Shown: piece by piece, positions 8,708-17,342 of the stretch
Position numbering within the stretch: position 1 is the stretch's first letter
Layout of the letters: the number at the start of each line of letters is the position of its first letter
Source: Gammaproteobacteria bacterium
GTDB taxonomy: Bacteria > Pseudomonadota > Gammaproteobacteria > Legionellales > Legionellaceae
NCBI GenBank assembly: GCA_030428185.1
Contig: JAUICE010000001.1
Coordinates: 1-64,000, forward strand
Length of the DNA stretch: 64,000 bases
Direction of reading: 5' to 3'
The notes under the pieces: model-generated
Database searches by the model: none
What the model saw: the letters and a program-made list of their open reading frames with translations, nothing else
Told to the model about the DNA's origin: nothing
Position numbers and translations under genes: made by a program

Positions 8708-9550
8708 CTACTGGCTCTCGAATAAAAAGCGAATATCATCTTTTTCAAAACTGAAACTTTGCTGGCAGAATTCGCATGTGACCTCAATCATTTTATAAGT
8801 TCCTAGTAGGTTGTAAGCGTCTTCTTTGCCCATTGTACGTACCATTTCTAGCATGCGAGAACGATTACATGTGCAGCAAAAAGTCACGGCCTGGGGGTTA
8901 AATAATTTGAGTGAGTGCTCATTGAATAAACGGTGAAGGATAGTTTCGTTATCAAGAGTAAATAATTCGTCATGATGAAGCGTATTTGTCAGCATTAGGA
9001 TCTCTTCCCAGCTTGAGGCTCTAGTATCTTCAGTTTCAACTTGCCTAGGAAGTTGTTGTAAGAGAAGTCCCACTCCACGTTCACCATTAAACGCAAGAAT
9101 AAACTCACTAGCTAATTGTTCACTCTGATTAAAATAATTTTTTAGACTATCAGTTATAGAGGATTTTATAGGGACAATAGATTGGTACGGCCTAACTTTA
9201 TCATCTGTTTCGATGGTGACAGCCAACTTACCATTTTTCAATACATCTACATATGAGGCATGCTCATCGTATTGCGCTAGTGCTCGTACTTCAAATTGAT
9301 GATTACATTTGACCAGTAATAATTTTATGGCATCTTCACTTTGGAATTGTACAGTTACTTGCCCCTTAAACTTTATTGTAGCTGTAATGAGCACGCTACA
9401 AAGAACGGCCTCAGAAAGTAATTTTTGAATCTCCTTAGGGTAGTTGTGTGGTTTAAGGATTTGTTTTAGCGTGTCATTTAAATGAACTATTTCTCCGCGA
9501 ATATCGAGATGTTGGAAAATAAAACGTTGGATATTATCCATTTGATACAT
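8708..9550 (-). CDS. hslO: Redox-regulated chaperone Hsp33
   Basis: Cytoplasmic holdase activated by oxidation of its zinc-binding cysteines. The 280-aa length is normal. The C-terminal redox switch is intact: CTC in the FCCTCNRSRM segment, then CEFC about 30 residues later, the C-x-C...C-x-x-C signature. The N-terminal substrate-binding domain also matches (RGEIVHL, LLSEAVLCSVL). I kept the first ATG; an in-frame ATG three codons later is possible. The gene is monocistronic and divergent from the 64-aa gene. Confidence 0.95.
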   Translation of the reverse strand: MYQMDNIQRFIFQHLDIRGEIVHLNDTLKQILKPHNYPKEIQKLLSEAVLCSVLITATIKFKGQVTVQFQSEDAIKLLLVKCNHQFEVRALAQYDEHASYVDVLKNGKLAVTIETDDKVRPYQSIVPIKSSITDSLKNYFNQSEQLASEFILAFNGERGVGLLLQQLPRQVETEDTRASSWEEILMLTNTLHHDELFTLDNETILHRLFNEHSLKLFNPQAVTFCCTCNRSRMLEMVRTMGKEDAYNLLGTYKMIEVTCEFCQQSFSFEKDDIRFLFESQ

Positions 9551-9634
9551 AAATGGTCTCTAGTAAAAAAAGTTGATGGAGAATTGTATCAAAGTTTTTC
9601 ATCATGTTCGTTGTTATTTTAAACTTGTACGATA

Positions 9635-9717
9635 TATACTCAATGGAAAGCAAAACGCGCAGCTCGGTTTCCATTGAGTATGTACCCCTGTCCTTTCATA
9701 ATGCATATTTTGAGCGT
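9635..9717. repeat. Short repeat element: perfect inverted repeat plus solo repeat end
   Basis: ATACTCAATGGAAA (9636-9649) and its exact inverse (9668-9681) form a 14-bp stem with an 18-nt loop. This runs directly into a solo copy of the dispersed repeat terminus (TGTACCCCTGTCCTTTCATA, then ATGCATATTTTGAGCG to 9717). The same arrangement, a TATACCCAATGGAAA-type end followed by a CTGTCCTTTCATA-type end, occurs at 51631-51721. Confidence 0.7.
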
Positions 9718-9765
9718 GGATTTTAAAATTTTTTAAAAAAACTCTTTACTTTTATTTTTTTTCTG

Positions 9766-9801
9766 GGTTAACCTGAATATCCCCCCAAAGTTAACCGGAG
9801 G
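9766..9801 (+). promoter_or_regulatory. Leader inverted repeat abutting the Shine-Dalgarno of the 64-aa gene
   Basis: GGTTAAC (9766-9772) and GTTAACC (9790-9796) can form a 7-bp stem ending exactly where the Shine-Dalgarno GGAGG (9797-9801) begins. A run of six C in the loop (9781-9786) could alternatively pair with the GGAGG. Either could control translation, or the two arms could be a protein-binding site. Structure is seen; function is inferred. Confidence 0.45.
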
Positions 9802-9811
9802 AACTTAAAAA

Positions 9812-10006
9812 ATGCGTAAAGGACATTTGCATGCTAGGTTGTATCTGGGTAACCGTATTGAAGTTGTGGCTACCAACAGTGATAAAGGAAGGCTGATTGT
9901 GTTGCTCTCTTCTCGTCTTGAGCGTGAGCGCCCTGGGACCAGTGGTGATATCGTTGACACTCATCGTGGAGAAATTGTTTACCGTTGTTGTCGTACCTCG
10001 TATTAG
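9812..10006 (+). CDS. Small basic protein of 64 aa, unknown
   Basis: I do not recognise this product. It is arginine-rich with a likely beta-strand pattern (ARLYLGNRIEVVA, GRLIVLLSSR, GEIVYRCC) and no membrane segment. A good GGAGG sits 10 nt before the ATG and a palindromic leader precedes it, which argues for a real gene despite its size. The alternating strands recall small RNA-binding or regulator proteins such as CsrA or IF-1, but the key residues of those families are not present. It lies upstream of rep with a 91-bp gap. Confidence 0.6.
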   Translation: MRKGHLHARLYLGNRIEVVATNSDKGRLIVLLSSRLERERPGTSGDIVDTHRGEIVYRCCRTSY

Positions 10007-10097
10007 CGTTTGCTGTAATATTGTTGTTGCTTTATTGCTTAGGGATATGGAATTGGCGATAATCGCTGTCCCTTAAAATTGAGTAAGTCTAGATAGT

Positions 10098-12095
10098 ATG
10101 CGGTTAAATCCAGAGCAGACAAAGGCGGTTCGATATATTGATGGTCCTTTGTTAGTCTTAGCTGGGGCAGGAAGTGGTAAAACGCGAGTCATCACGCAAA
10201 AGATAGTCCACCTTGTGAATACGTGCGGTTATCAAGCTTCAAAAATCGTTGCTGTAACATTTACGAATAAAGCTGCACGTGAAATGAAAGAGCGAGTCGG
10301 TCAGGCGCTGTCAAAGCCATTACGGCGCGGCTTGACCGTTTCGACCTTTCACCAATTAGGTTTAAAGATCATTCGCTCAAATTTATCATTATTTGGTCTT
10401 AGAAAAGGTTTTTCTATTTTTGATAGTCAGGACACCTATGCATTGGTACAGAAATTGTTACCCGAGCATGCTGCGCGTGATAAAGAGAATATTGAGCGTA
10501 TCCACGCACAAATATCAACTTGGAAAAGTGATGCGGTTTTACCTCAGTCATTAATATCTGAAGTGAGAATATCAAGTAGTGATCTTGAGGCTGTGCGTAT
10601 TTATCAAGCTTATCAGGACTGTTTAAAGGCCTACAATGCTGTAGATTTTGATGACTTAATCCTTTTACCACTCTTGGCATTTAAACGTGAAGAAGCTTTC
10701 AAGACTGCTTGGCAACATAAAATTCGTTATCTATTGGTGGATGAATATCAAGATACCAATACCTGTCAGTATGAATTGGTTAAAGCATTGGTAGGACCTA
10801 GAGGGGCCATGACAGTCGTTGGCGATGATAGTCAATCAATCTATACCTGGCGTGGAGCACGGCCAGAAAATTTGCACCAGCTAAAAAAGGACTTTCCAAC
10901 GCTAGAAGTCGTCATGCTTGAACAAAATTATCGCTCTAGTGGATGTATTTTACAGGCATCTAATCATCTAATTAGTCATAACAACCAACTTTATGAAAAA
11001 AAATTATGGAGTCATTTAGGATTTGGTGACCTTATTCGTATATTGTATCTAGATGATGAGCTTGAAGAGGCAGAGCAAGTGGTTGCTGAAATTATTACGC
11101 ACCAAATACACCATCAAACAAAATTTTCGGACTATGCAATATTGTATCGAGGAAATCATCAGTCTAGGCTTTTTGAAAAAGCACTTCAGAGTAAGGGGAT
11201 CCCTTATAAGGTGAGTGGGGGACAATCTTTTTTTTCAAAAACGGAAGTTAAAGACATTTTTTCTTATATCAAATTGTTAACTAATTTTGATGATGACAAT
11301 GCCTTTTTACGCGTGATCAATACCCCAAGAAGAGGGATAGGCGTGGCAACGATTAAACAACTATCAGCGATAGCACAAGACTCCGGTTGTAGTTTACTTC
11401 ATGCCTGTCAACTACTTAAAACTAAAGAAAGTTTAAAGACGAAAGCTTATGAGAAAGTCTATGAGTTTTACCAGCTCATGGAAAATTTTTCACAAAAAAT
11501 CTCAGAAAGTCAGCATATTAATGAGCTGTTATCGCGGTTTGTTGAATTGATTGATTATCAAGGTTATTTATATCAAAGTATTTCTGATCCCAAACGTGTT
11601 GAAAAAAAAATGGCAACAATTTTTGATTTTATTGAGTGGATTAATGGATTAAAAAATAGAGATGAGCCTATGACACTTGAGTCATTAGTTTTAAAACTCT
11701 CACTAATTGATGTAATGGATAGAGGTGAAGAAGAAAGTGATAATGAAGTACAGCTTTTGACCTTACATGCAGCAAAAGGATTAGAGTACCCGCATGTATT
11801 TTTGGTTGGTATGGAAGAAGAGTTATTACCACATAAAACCAGTATTGAAGAGGATAATATTGAAGAAGAGAGACGTTTGCTATATGTTGGTATCACCAGA
11901 GCACAAAAAACTTTGACAATGACCTTAGCAAAAAAGCGTCAGAGGTTTGGTGAGCAAAGTGATACAATGCCTAGTCGATTTATAGATGAGCTTCCTAGAG
12001 ATGCGCTAATGATGATAGGTGATAAGAAAAAAACGCAAACAAAACCTGATGCAAGTAGGCATATCAAGGGGTTAAAAGCCTTACTTCAAGAATAG
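10098..12095 (+). CDS. rep: ATP-dependent DNA helicase Rep
   Basis: Superfamily 1 3'-5' helicase that helps replication forks past bound proteins. The 665-aa product has the UvrD/Rep motifs in order: LNPEQTKAV (Q motif), AGAGSGKTRVI (Walker A), VTFTNKAAREMKERV (Ia), VDEYQDTN (II), VVGDDSQSIYTWRGA (III), LEQNYRS (IV), LTLHAAKGLEYPHVF (V) and EEERRLLYVGITRAQKTL (VI). Length and the lack of a C-terminal extension favour Rep over UvrD; a separate UvrD is encoded at 29409-31559. The kinase gene follows after 11 bp and may be cotranscribed. Confidence 0.93.
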   Translation: MRLNPEQTKAVRYIDGPLLVLAGAGSGKTRVITQKIVHLVNTCGYQASKIVAVTFTNKAAREMKERVGQALSKPLRRGLTVSTFHQLGLKIIRSNLSLFGLRKGFSIFDSQDTYALVQKLLPEHAARDKENIERIHAQISTWKSDAVLPQSLISEVRISSSDLEAVRIYQAYQDCLKAYNAVDFDDLILLPLLAFKREEAFKTAWQHKIRYLLVDEYQDTNTCQYELVKALVGPRGAMTVVGDDSQSIYTWRGARPENLHQLKKDFPTLEVVMLEQNYRSSGCILQASNHLISHNNQLYEKKLWSHLGFGDLIRILYLDDELEEAEQVVAEIITHQIHHQTKFSDYAILYRGNHQSRLFEKALQSKGIPYKVSGGQSFFSKTEVKDIFSYIKLLTNFDDDNAFLRVINTPRRGIGVATIKQLSAIAQDSGCSLLHACQLLKTKESLKTKAYEKVYEFYQLMENFSQKISESQHINELLSRFVELIDYQGYLYQSISDPKRVEKKMATIFDFIEWINGLKNRDEPMTLESLVLKLSLIDVMDRGEEESDNEVQLLTLHAAKGLEYPHVFLVGMEEELLPHKTSIEEDNIEEERRLLYVGITRAQKTLTMTLAKKRQRFGEQSDTMPSRFIDELPRDALMMIGDKKKTQTKPDASRHIKGLKALLQE

Positions 12096-12106
12096 AGAAT
12101 AGCGTT

Positions 12107-13228
12107 ATGTTAAAAAAAAGAAAAAACTCTTCTTCTTCAATCGCCAATCATGTTAATTGTTTATGGACTAAACAAAATGTTGCTAGCGTAGAAGACAGCG
12201 TCGGGCCAAATAATACAAAGGTAAAGGATGCAGTCAATCCAATGATATTTTTTTGTGGTAAAAAATGGGTATTGGATAAAGGGATAATTGGTGCAGGAGG
12301 GTTCTCACATGTGCGCCTTGCGATACCACTTGATGGAAAGGATAAAAGCTATAAAGAGTTAGTAGAAAACCATGAGCTATTGGCTATTAAAGCTTTTAAA
12401 AGTTTTAGGCGTAAAGATCACAAACAAATTTCTATAGAGAACTGCAAATTGTTCTATAAATTGTACCGGGATTCCTATCCATCAAATTTGCAGGGGATAG
12501 ATGACATTTCTGACCTTTTAATTGAGCATAAAAAGAAAAATGGACGTACAGGGCTATATTTTGTGATGCCTTGTTTTCCAGGATCGCTTAGAGAATTTAT
12601 ACGCTCGATTGATTACAAAACAGAAGCTGGTGTCAAAAAAGCTTTGCGAGCAGCTGTAGCAGTCATTGATACAGTATTAAATTTTCATCAAAAAAGCCAA
12701 AAAATCCATTGTGATATCAAGGCAGAAAATTTTCAATATGACCCGGATAAAAATATTGCAGCTCTTATTGACTTTGATATGTCCAGTTTTCCAGATCAGT
12801 CATTTAAGCTTTGTGGGACGTACAATTATATGGCTCCAGAGCTCTGTTTTCAAAAAAGATTTTATGCGTCAGACTATTACGCCCTAGCAGGAGTGATTGG
12901 ACAGATACTTGGTGTGAGTTTAAATGACCTAACCTTAGACAAGAAAAAATATTATGATTCTAATCACGATAGAATAACGAGCTTGAGAAAATTTACTCAA
13001 ACACCTTATAATTTCGCGTTACTACATCAACAATTATCTTGTGCTCTCGATAAAGACGCTATTAAAAAAGTTATTTTGCTTTTAACAAAAGCATCAGAAA
13101 ATAATGTGGCTAATAGGCTGAGTGCTTTTAAGGAGCTTAAAGCTTATCTGAATACTTTATTGATAGCAGATACTTTACAATATGATGATACGGATGATGA
13201 TGATTTTTATACTCATCTTTCACTTTAG
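12107..13228 (+). CDS. Eukaryotic-like Ser/Thr protein kinase, candidate effector
   Basis: Predicted soluble protein kinase of 373 aa. Kinase landmarks in order: glycine loop GAGGFSHV (residues 62-69), AIKAF with catalytic Lys95, catalytic loop HCDIKAENF (201-209, D203 and N208), a metal-binding DFD (222-224) in place of DFG, and MAPEL (242-246). So the fold should be active, although HRD is HCD and DFG is DFD. There are about 50 extra residues before the kinase domain and a Ser/Asp-rich tail ending DDDDFYTHLSL. It has no membrane anchor or PASTA repeats, unlike housekeeping bacterial kinases, and resembles Legionella LegK-type effectors in style. Substrate unknown. Confidence 0.85.
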   Translation: MLKKRKNSSSSIANHVNCLWTKQNVASVEDSVGPNNTKVKDAVNPMIFFCGKKWVLDKGIIGAGGFSHVRLAIPLDGKDKSYKELVENHELLAIKAFKSFRRKDHKQISIENCKLFYKLYRDSYPSNLQGIDDISDLLIEHKKKNGRTGLYFVMPCFPGSLREFIRSIDYKTEAGVKKALRAAVAVIDTVLNFHQKSQKIHCDIKAENFQYDPDKNIAALIDFDMSSFPDQSFKLCGTYNYMAPELCFQKRFYASDYYALAGVIGQILGVSLNDLTLDKKKYYDSNHDRITSLRKFTQTPYNFALLHQQLSCALDKDAIKKVILLLTKASENNVANRLSAFKELKAYLNTLLIADTLQYDDTDDDDFYTHLSL

Positions 13229-13331
13229 ACAAATAGACATCAACTGGGACACTATTTTTGTACTGTATACCCAAGCTACTTTTAACTATACATGATAGAA
13301 TTTGAGCACAGAGTTCAGTATTCCATGGTAT

Positions 13332-14687
13332 ATGCGCGCCTTTATTTTTATTTTTACTTTTTGTATGTTTTCTCCATCACAGGCAGAAATACCTAAACAT
13401 TATTTTCACTTATCAAAAGCGGTTCAATATCAAACCATCAAACAAAATACTACAGCTTTTGTTGATTTTTATAAGTGGGCTGAAAGAACTTATCCTTTAG
13501 TATTTAAGTTGCCAGTCCTATCATTTGGTCGCTCTCGATTAATTGTGTGGAAGGGCAGAAATAGTGCACAAAAGCCAATTTTATTAGCAGCACATATTGA
13601 TGTGGTTCCACCGGTTAAAGGTGTGTGGAAGCACCCTCCATTTTCTGGATTCTTAGATAAACACTTTATATGGGGTCGAGGCACATTAGATGATAAACAT
13701 GCTGTTATTGCTATATTAGAGGCAGCAGAGCGTTTGATACACGAAGGATATCAGCCATCACAAACCATCTATTTTGCTTTTGGTGGTGATGAAGAGTCTG
13801 GAGGGCATGATGGAGCGAAAAAAATAGCGCGATACTTGAAAGCTCAGAAGATACATTTAGCGATGGTCAATGATGAGGGAAGTCAAGTTGTTGAGCGGTT
13901 GTTCCCACAAGTAAGTAAGCCAATTGCATTGATAGGTGTTGCCGAAAAAGGCTATCTAGATTTGGAGCTAGTGTTTCATGGAAAAAGTGGTCATGCATCT
14001 AGGCCAACGCGCAATAGCGCTATCGATAAACTTGGGCAGGCGATAGTCACAATCAGATCAAATACGGTGCCATATCATTTAATTCATGCGCTTAAAATGA
14101 CCCTTAAAAAACTTAGCTCAGAAGTTACATATCCAAGTCGTCTGCTGTTTTTATATCCGGATATATTTCAACACTGGTTACTATCAAAACTTTCCCAAGA
14201 TGATGATATTAGATCAGCTATTCAGACAACGGTTGCCATAACCATGGTGTCTTCGGGTGTTAACAGTAATGTTATTCCTGAAACTGCAAAGCTAATGCTC
14301 AATGTGCGTATACTTCCAGGAGACAGTAGTAGAAGTGTTATTGATAGGATCTGTAAACTATTAAAGATAGATAGAAAAAATATAGTTATTAAGAGCGTTG
14401 TTAGTGAGCCTGTTTCTGAAAGTTCTATATCAACAAAATGGTATCGAAGAATCTCACAAGCTATTCATGCGATAGAGCCAAAGACTCCGGTTATTGTTGC
14501 ACCAACAATTGTTACTGCATTAACTGATTCTAGACATTATCAAGAATTAACCGATACAATTTATCGCTTTATATATGTGCGTGGCACAATGAAAGCGTTT
14601 TCAGGTATCCATGGTCTCAATGAACATATTAGCTATGAAAACTTTGATAATCTCATACGTTTTTATACGCTTTTAATGAAGACATAG
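13332..14687 (+). CDS. M20 family zinc carboxypeptidase, exported
   Basis: Metallopeptidase of the M20/CPS1-PM20D1 type. Metal-binding motifs are intact: LLAAHIDVVPP, GRGTLDDKHAV and FGGDEESGGHDGA, with a distal histidine in GIHGLNEHIS. From the ATG at 13332 the product is 451 aa and starts with a short signal peptide (MRAFIFIFTFCMFSPSQA), suggesting export. An in-frame TTG at 13302 would add ten residues; neither has a clear Shine-Dalgarno. The exact substrate (dipeptides, N-acyl amino acids or other) is unknown. It lies between the kinase and tpm on the same strand. Confidence 0.85.
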   Translation: MRAFIFIFTFCMFSPSQAEIPKHYFHLSKAVQYQTIKQNTTAFVDFYKWAERTYPLVFKLPVLSFGRSRLIVWKGRNSAQKPILLAAHIDVVPPVKGVWKHPPFSGFLDKHFIWGRGTLDDKHAVIAILEAAERLIHEGYQPSQTIYFAFGGDEESGGHDGAKKIARYLKAQKIHLAMVNDEGSQVVERLFPQVSKPIALIGVAEKGYLDLELVFHGKSGHASRPTRNSAIDKLGQAIVTIRSNTVPYHLIHALKMTLKKLSSEVTYPSRLLFLYPDIFQHWLLSKLSQDDDIRSAIQTTVAITMVSSGVNSNVIPETAKLMLNVRILPGDSSRSVIDRICKLLKIDRKNIVIKSVVSEPVSESSISTKWYRRISQAIHAIEPKTPVIVAPTIVTALTDSRHYQELTDTIYRFIYVRGTMKAFSGIHGLNEHISYENFDNLIRFYTLLMKT

Positions 14688-14730
14688 AGTGAACATCCTT
14701 TTATTTTGACACTACATTTTGGAGCTCCTT

Positions 14731-15396
14731 ATGCAAAAAGACTATTGGGTAACACGGTGGAAAGAAAATAATATTGGTTTTAATCAAGAGAATGCACACG
14801 CTTTTTTAAAAAAATTTTTTCCTACACTAACGAAAAAAGAAAGACAAAATACTTTTGTTCCACTATGCGGTAAGAGTGTTGATATGCTTTGGTTAGCATC
14901 ACAAGGCGTTAAAGTACTTGGTGTTGAATTGAGTGACATCGCCTGTATTGACTTTTTTAAAGAAAATAAGATTCACTACACGCTCAAAGAAACTTCTTTG
15001 TTTTCTCATTATAAAAATGAACAAGTAGAATTATTGTGTGGTGACTATTTTAATTTAACAAGTGAACATTTAAAAGATATATCACTTGTTTATGATAGAG
15101 CCGCTCTCATTGCTTTGCCAAAAGACATGCGAAGGAGATATGCGACCCATATGATTAATAATCTACCAAACAATACGATTATTTTTTTAATAACGACCGA
15201 GTATGTGAGTGAAGATATCATCGGGCCTCCTTTTTCTGTTTCTGAAGAGGAAGTTGATTCTCTTTTTGGTCAAGCTTTTAAGATATCCAAATGCTATGAA
15301 AAAGTCTTGGATAAGGTTCCCCCAGTATTAAAGAGCTTAGGTGTAGAAGAAGGAGTTGAAAATTTTTATCTTTTGCATAGAGACTCTAAAGAGTAA
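14731..15396 (+). CDS. tpm: Thiopurine S-methyltransferase
   Basis: SAM-dependent methyltransferase; the bacterial form methylates thiopurines and can act on selenium or tellurium compounds. The 221-aa product matches the family throughout: W-x-x-R-W-x-E-N-x-I-G-F-x-Q near the start, FVPLCGKSVDMLWL (SAM motif I), GVELSDIACIDFF, YDRAALIALP and a C-terminal GPPFSVSEEEV. I chose the ATG at 14731 because it has GGAG upstream and gives the normal family N-terminus. The last 11 bp overlap the convergent 617-aa gene. Confidence 0.92.
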   Translation: MQKDYWVTRWKENNIGFNQENAHAFLKKFFPTLTKKERQNTFVPLCGKSVDMLWLASQGVKVLGVELSDIACIDFFKENKIHYTLKETSLFSHYKNEQVELLCGDYFNLTSEHLKDISLVYDRAALIALPKDMRRRYATHMINNLPNNTIIFLITTEYVSEDIIGPPFSVSEEEVDSLFGQAFKISKCYEKVLDKVPPVLKSLGVEEGVENFYLLHRDSKE

Positions 15397-17239
15397 GCCC
15401 TTTTGAAGAGTCTTGTAGGTGCTCATTTTGCTCAGAAAATTTCGCAGTAAAAAAAGCCATACGCTCAGCGCTAATAATATTCTGCTCATAAACTTGACGC
15501 TTCAGTTCAGCCTTTATTTGCTTATAAATGATAGCAGTTTCGGGAAAAATCCCATTATCATCAGACCAGAGCATATCTAGTGCGATAAATACTTGCTGTT
15601 TTGTTTTAACTAGCGTAGTTGAGAAATTTAACATGTGCTCTTCTTCCAAGTTATACAGAAAGAATATAAGCAATTTCAGTGAGCTATGTTCAGAACTCAA
15701 GCCTTCACAAATTTTTTCGAGTGATTTGATAAGGCTGTTTAATTGTAGCTCTTCTTTTTTAATAGCATCAGTTAGTGAAGTGATTATATCTGCAAATTGC
15801 ACCTCATCAGTTGCATTAACATTATATTCTCTACATATAGGGGAGACTGCTTTATAGAACATTCGATTAATATCAGAGAGTATAAGGGTATTATCAATAA
15901 CGGTATTTAGGCTAGAAGATATCGCTTTTAATTGATTTGCCCATGTGATGATGAGTGAACATTTTGCTTTTAAAGTGTTATGGGATGCTTGAAGTTCAAA
16001 AATGGCGTCTTTGAGACGATTAATAATCGTAGAGCGTTTTAATAAATTGCGCAGTATTTTTTTTTGTTGTTTATCTTGAGTTGGTAGACTCGGCAAGTTT
16101 AAACTTTGGCATGATGTTAATACTTTGTTTAAAACTTTCTGATCATTGCAAGTCGGCTGTAAATAATTTTTGCTTGCGATATTATTTTCTAGATGCTGGA
16201 TCTTTTCGCCAATGTCTTTTCCCTCACTTTTAATACCTAGTTCTTGAGCTAGATGGCATATAGCCGTTTCTATATGTGAGCAAAGTAGCTCTTTGGTAAT
16301 TTTTATACCATATAAATAATACTGGGTATTGCTTGCTAGTGAAGGGTGTTTAAATGCCTGATATGATATTTGCCAAGCAGCATGCAGCGGTTTAGGAATA
16401 TTTAAGGCAGTGATGACTTGAAGAAAGTCATCAACATTTTCAAATAACTCAAAAAAAGCAGTAGCAAAGTCGGTAATTTTTGAATCTTCGTTACTGATTA
16501 ACGGAATTAGTTGGGACAACCTTGAGAGATTTTGTGTCACTACATGGGCCTTGTTATTTATCGTATCAATTTTAGTATTATTAGCTTCCATGAGTTTTAT
16601 CAGTAACGGTTGTAATAGTTTTCCTAGATTATTAGCACTCACTACATCTTTAGTTTGAGTAGGAGAGGTAGGCGTTGCTTGGCAGATGTCTTGATATGCT
16701 TGGGCGACAGATTCTTCATTTTTTATAAACGCTTTGAATATTTTGCTTTGAGGTAAACTTCTCATAACAAAAGATGAGTCTAGGCAAGAGCGCAGCGCAT
16801 TAATCAGTAGAATATAACTAAAATAAAAAGAGCGTAGCTTTATTGCATTGTGCAGATCTTTAGTATTTTCGACAAAATCAGTTAGTAAATCACCTAACTC
16901 TTCTTGCTCTTTTTGAGTGACTTTTGTTGTTTGGTTCCACAATTTTTTTAAAAGGTATAATATCCTGTTGCAAAGGTTTTTTTTTGAGTCATCAGGGAGT
17001 GCTGCTGTGTAGTCAGAAAGCTCTTGACTTGCATATAGCATCAAGGTCCAAACCATAGAAATATTTTTCAGCTTTTTTTTGCTAAAGGGACCGTCTTTTT
17101 GGCTTAAAAGCGTTGTTAAAAGTTGTGGTTGTTTTTCAATAGGCTCTTTGGAGAAGGTTGTTTCTATGTCAATTAGCAGTTGCTCAAGCTTTGATTGGTA
17201 TTCTTTATCAATATTAAATTCAGATAAGTGTTCGAGCAT
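15386..17239 (-). CDS. Large helical protein of 617 aa, unknown
   Basis: No recognised domain. The product is almost entirely alpha-helical, Leu/Lys/Gln/Ser-rich, with no signal peptide and no convincing membrane segment. It has an amphipathic-helix composition typical of scaffold-like or translocated proteins. It is the downstream member of three adjacent minus-strand unknown genes (this one, 17343-18113 and 18403-20412), but the gaps of 103 and 289 bp make a single operon uncertain. No clear Shine-Dalgarno is visible. It overlaps the end of tpm by 11 bp tail to tail. Candidate effector by style and context only. Confidence 0.7.
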   Translation of the reverse strand: MLEHLSEFNIDKEYQSKLEQLLIDIETTFSKEPIEKQPQLLTTLLSQKDGPFSKKKLKNISMVWTLMLYASQELSDYTAALPDDSKKNLCNRILYLLKKLWNQTTKVTQKEQEELGDLLTDFVENTKDLHNAIKLRSFYFSYILLINALRSCLDSSFVMRSLPQSKIFKAFIKNEESVAQAYQDICQATPTSPTQTKDVVSANNLGKLLQPLLIKLMEANNTKIDTINNKAHVVTQNLSRLSQLIPLISNEDSKITDFATAFFELFENVDDFLQVITALNIPKPLHAAWQISYQAFKHPSLASNTQYYLYGIKITKELLCSHIETAICHLAQELGIKSEGKDIGEKIQHLENNIASKNYLQPTCNDQKVLNKVLTSCQSLNLPSLPTQDKQQKKILRNLLKRSTIINRLKDAIFELQASHNTLKAKCSLIITWANQLKAISSSLNTVIDNTLILSDINRMFYKAVSPICREYNVNATDEVQFADIITSLTDAIKKEELQLNSLIKSLEKICEGLSSEHSSLKLLIFFLYNLEEEHMLNFSTTLVKTKQQVFIALDMLWSDDNGIFPETAIIYKQIKAELKRQVYEQNIISAERMAFFTAKFSEQNEHLQDSSKGLTL

Positions 17240-17342
17240 AAGTAAATCTGGTGAATTTTTTGCTTAGTTTAGCATACGCATTTATTTGATAGTAACTATT
17301 TAAAATAAGTGTATCTAAATAAACATTGAATGGGTGTCATAG

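Noticed and set aside
15386-15396. Overlap of tpm and the 617-aa gene as a sign of misannotation
   Set aside because: A short tail-to-tail overlap with both frames well supported is common; the same is true at 24134-24151.
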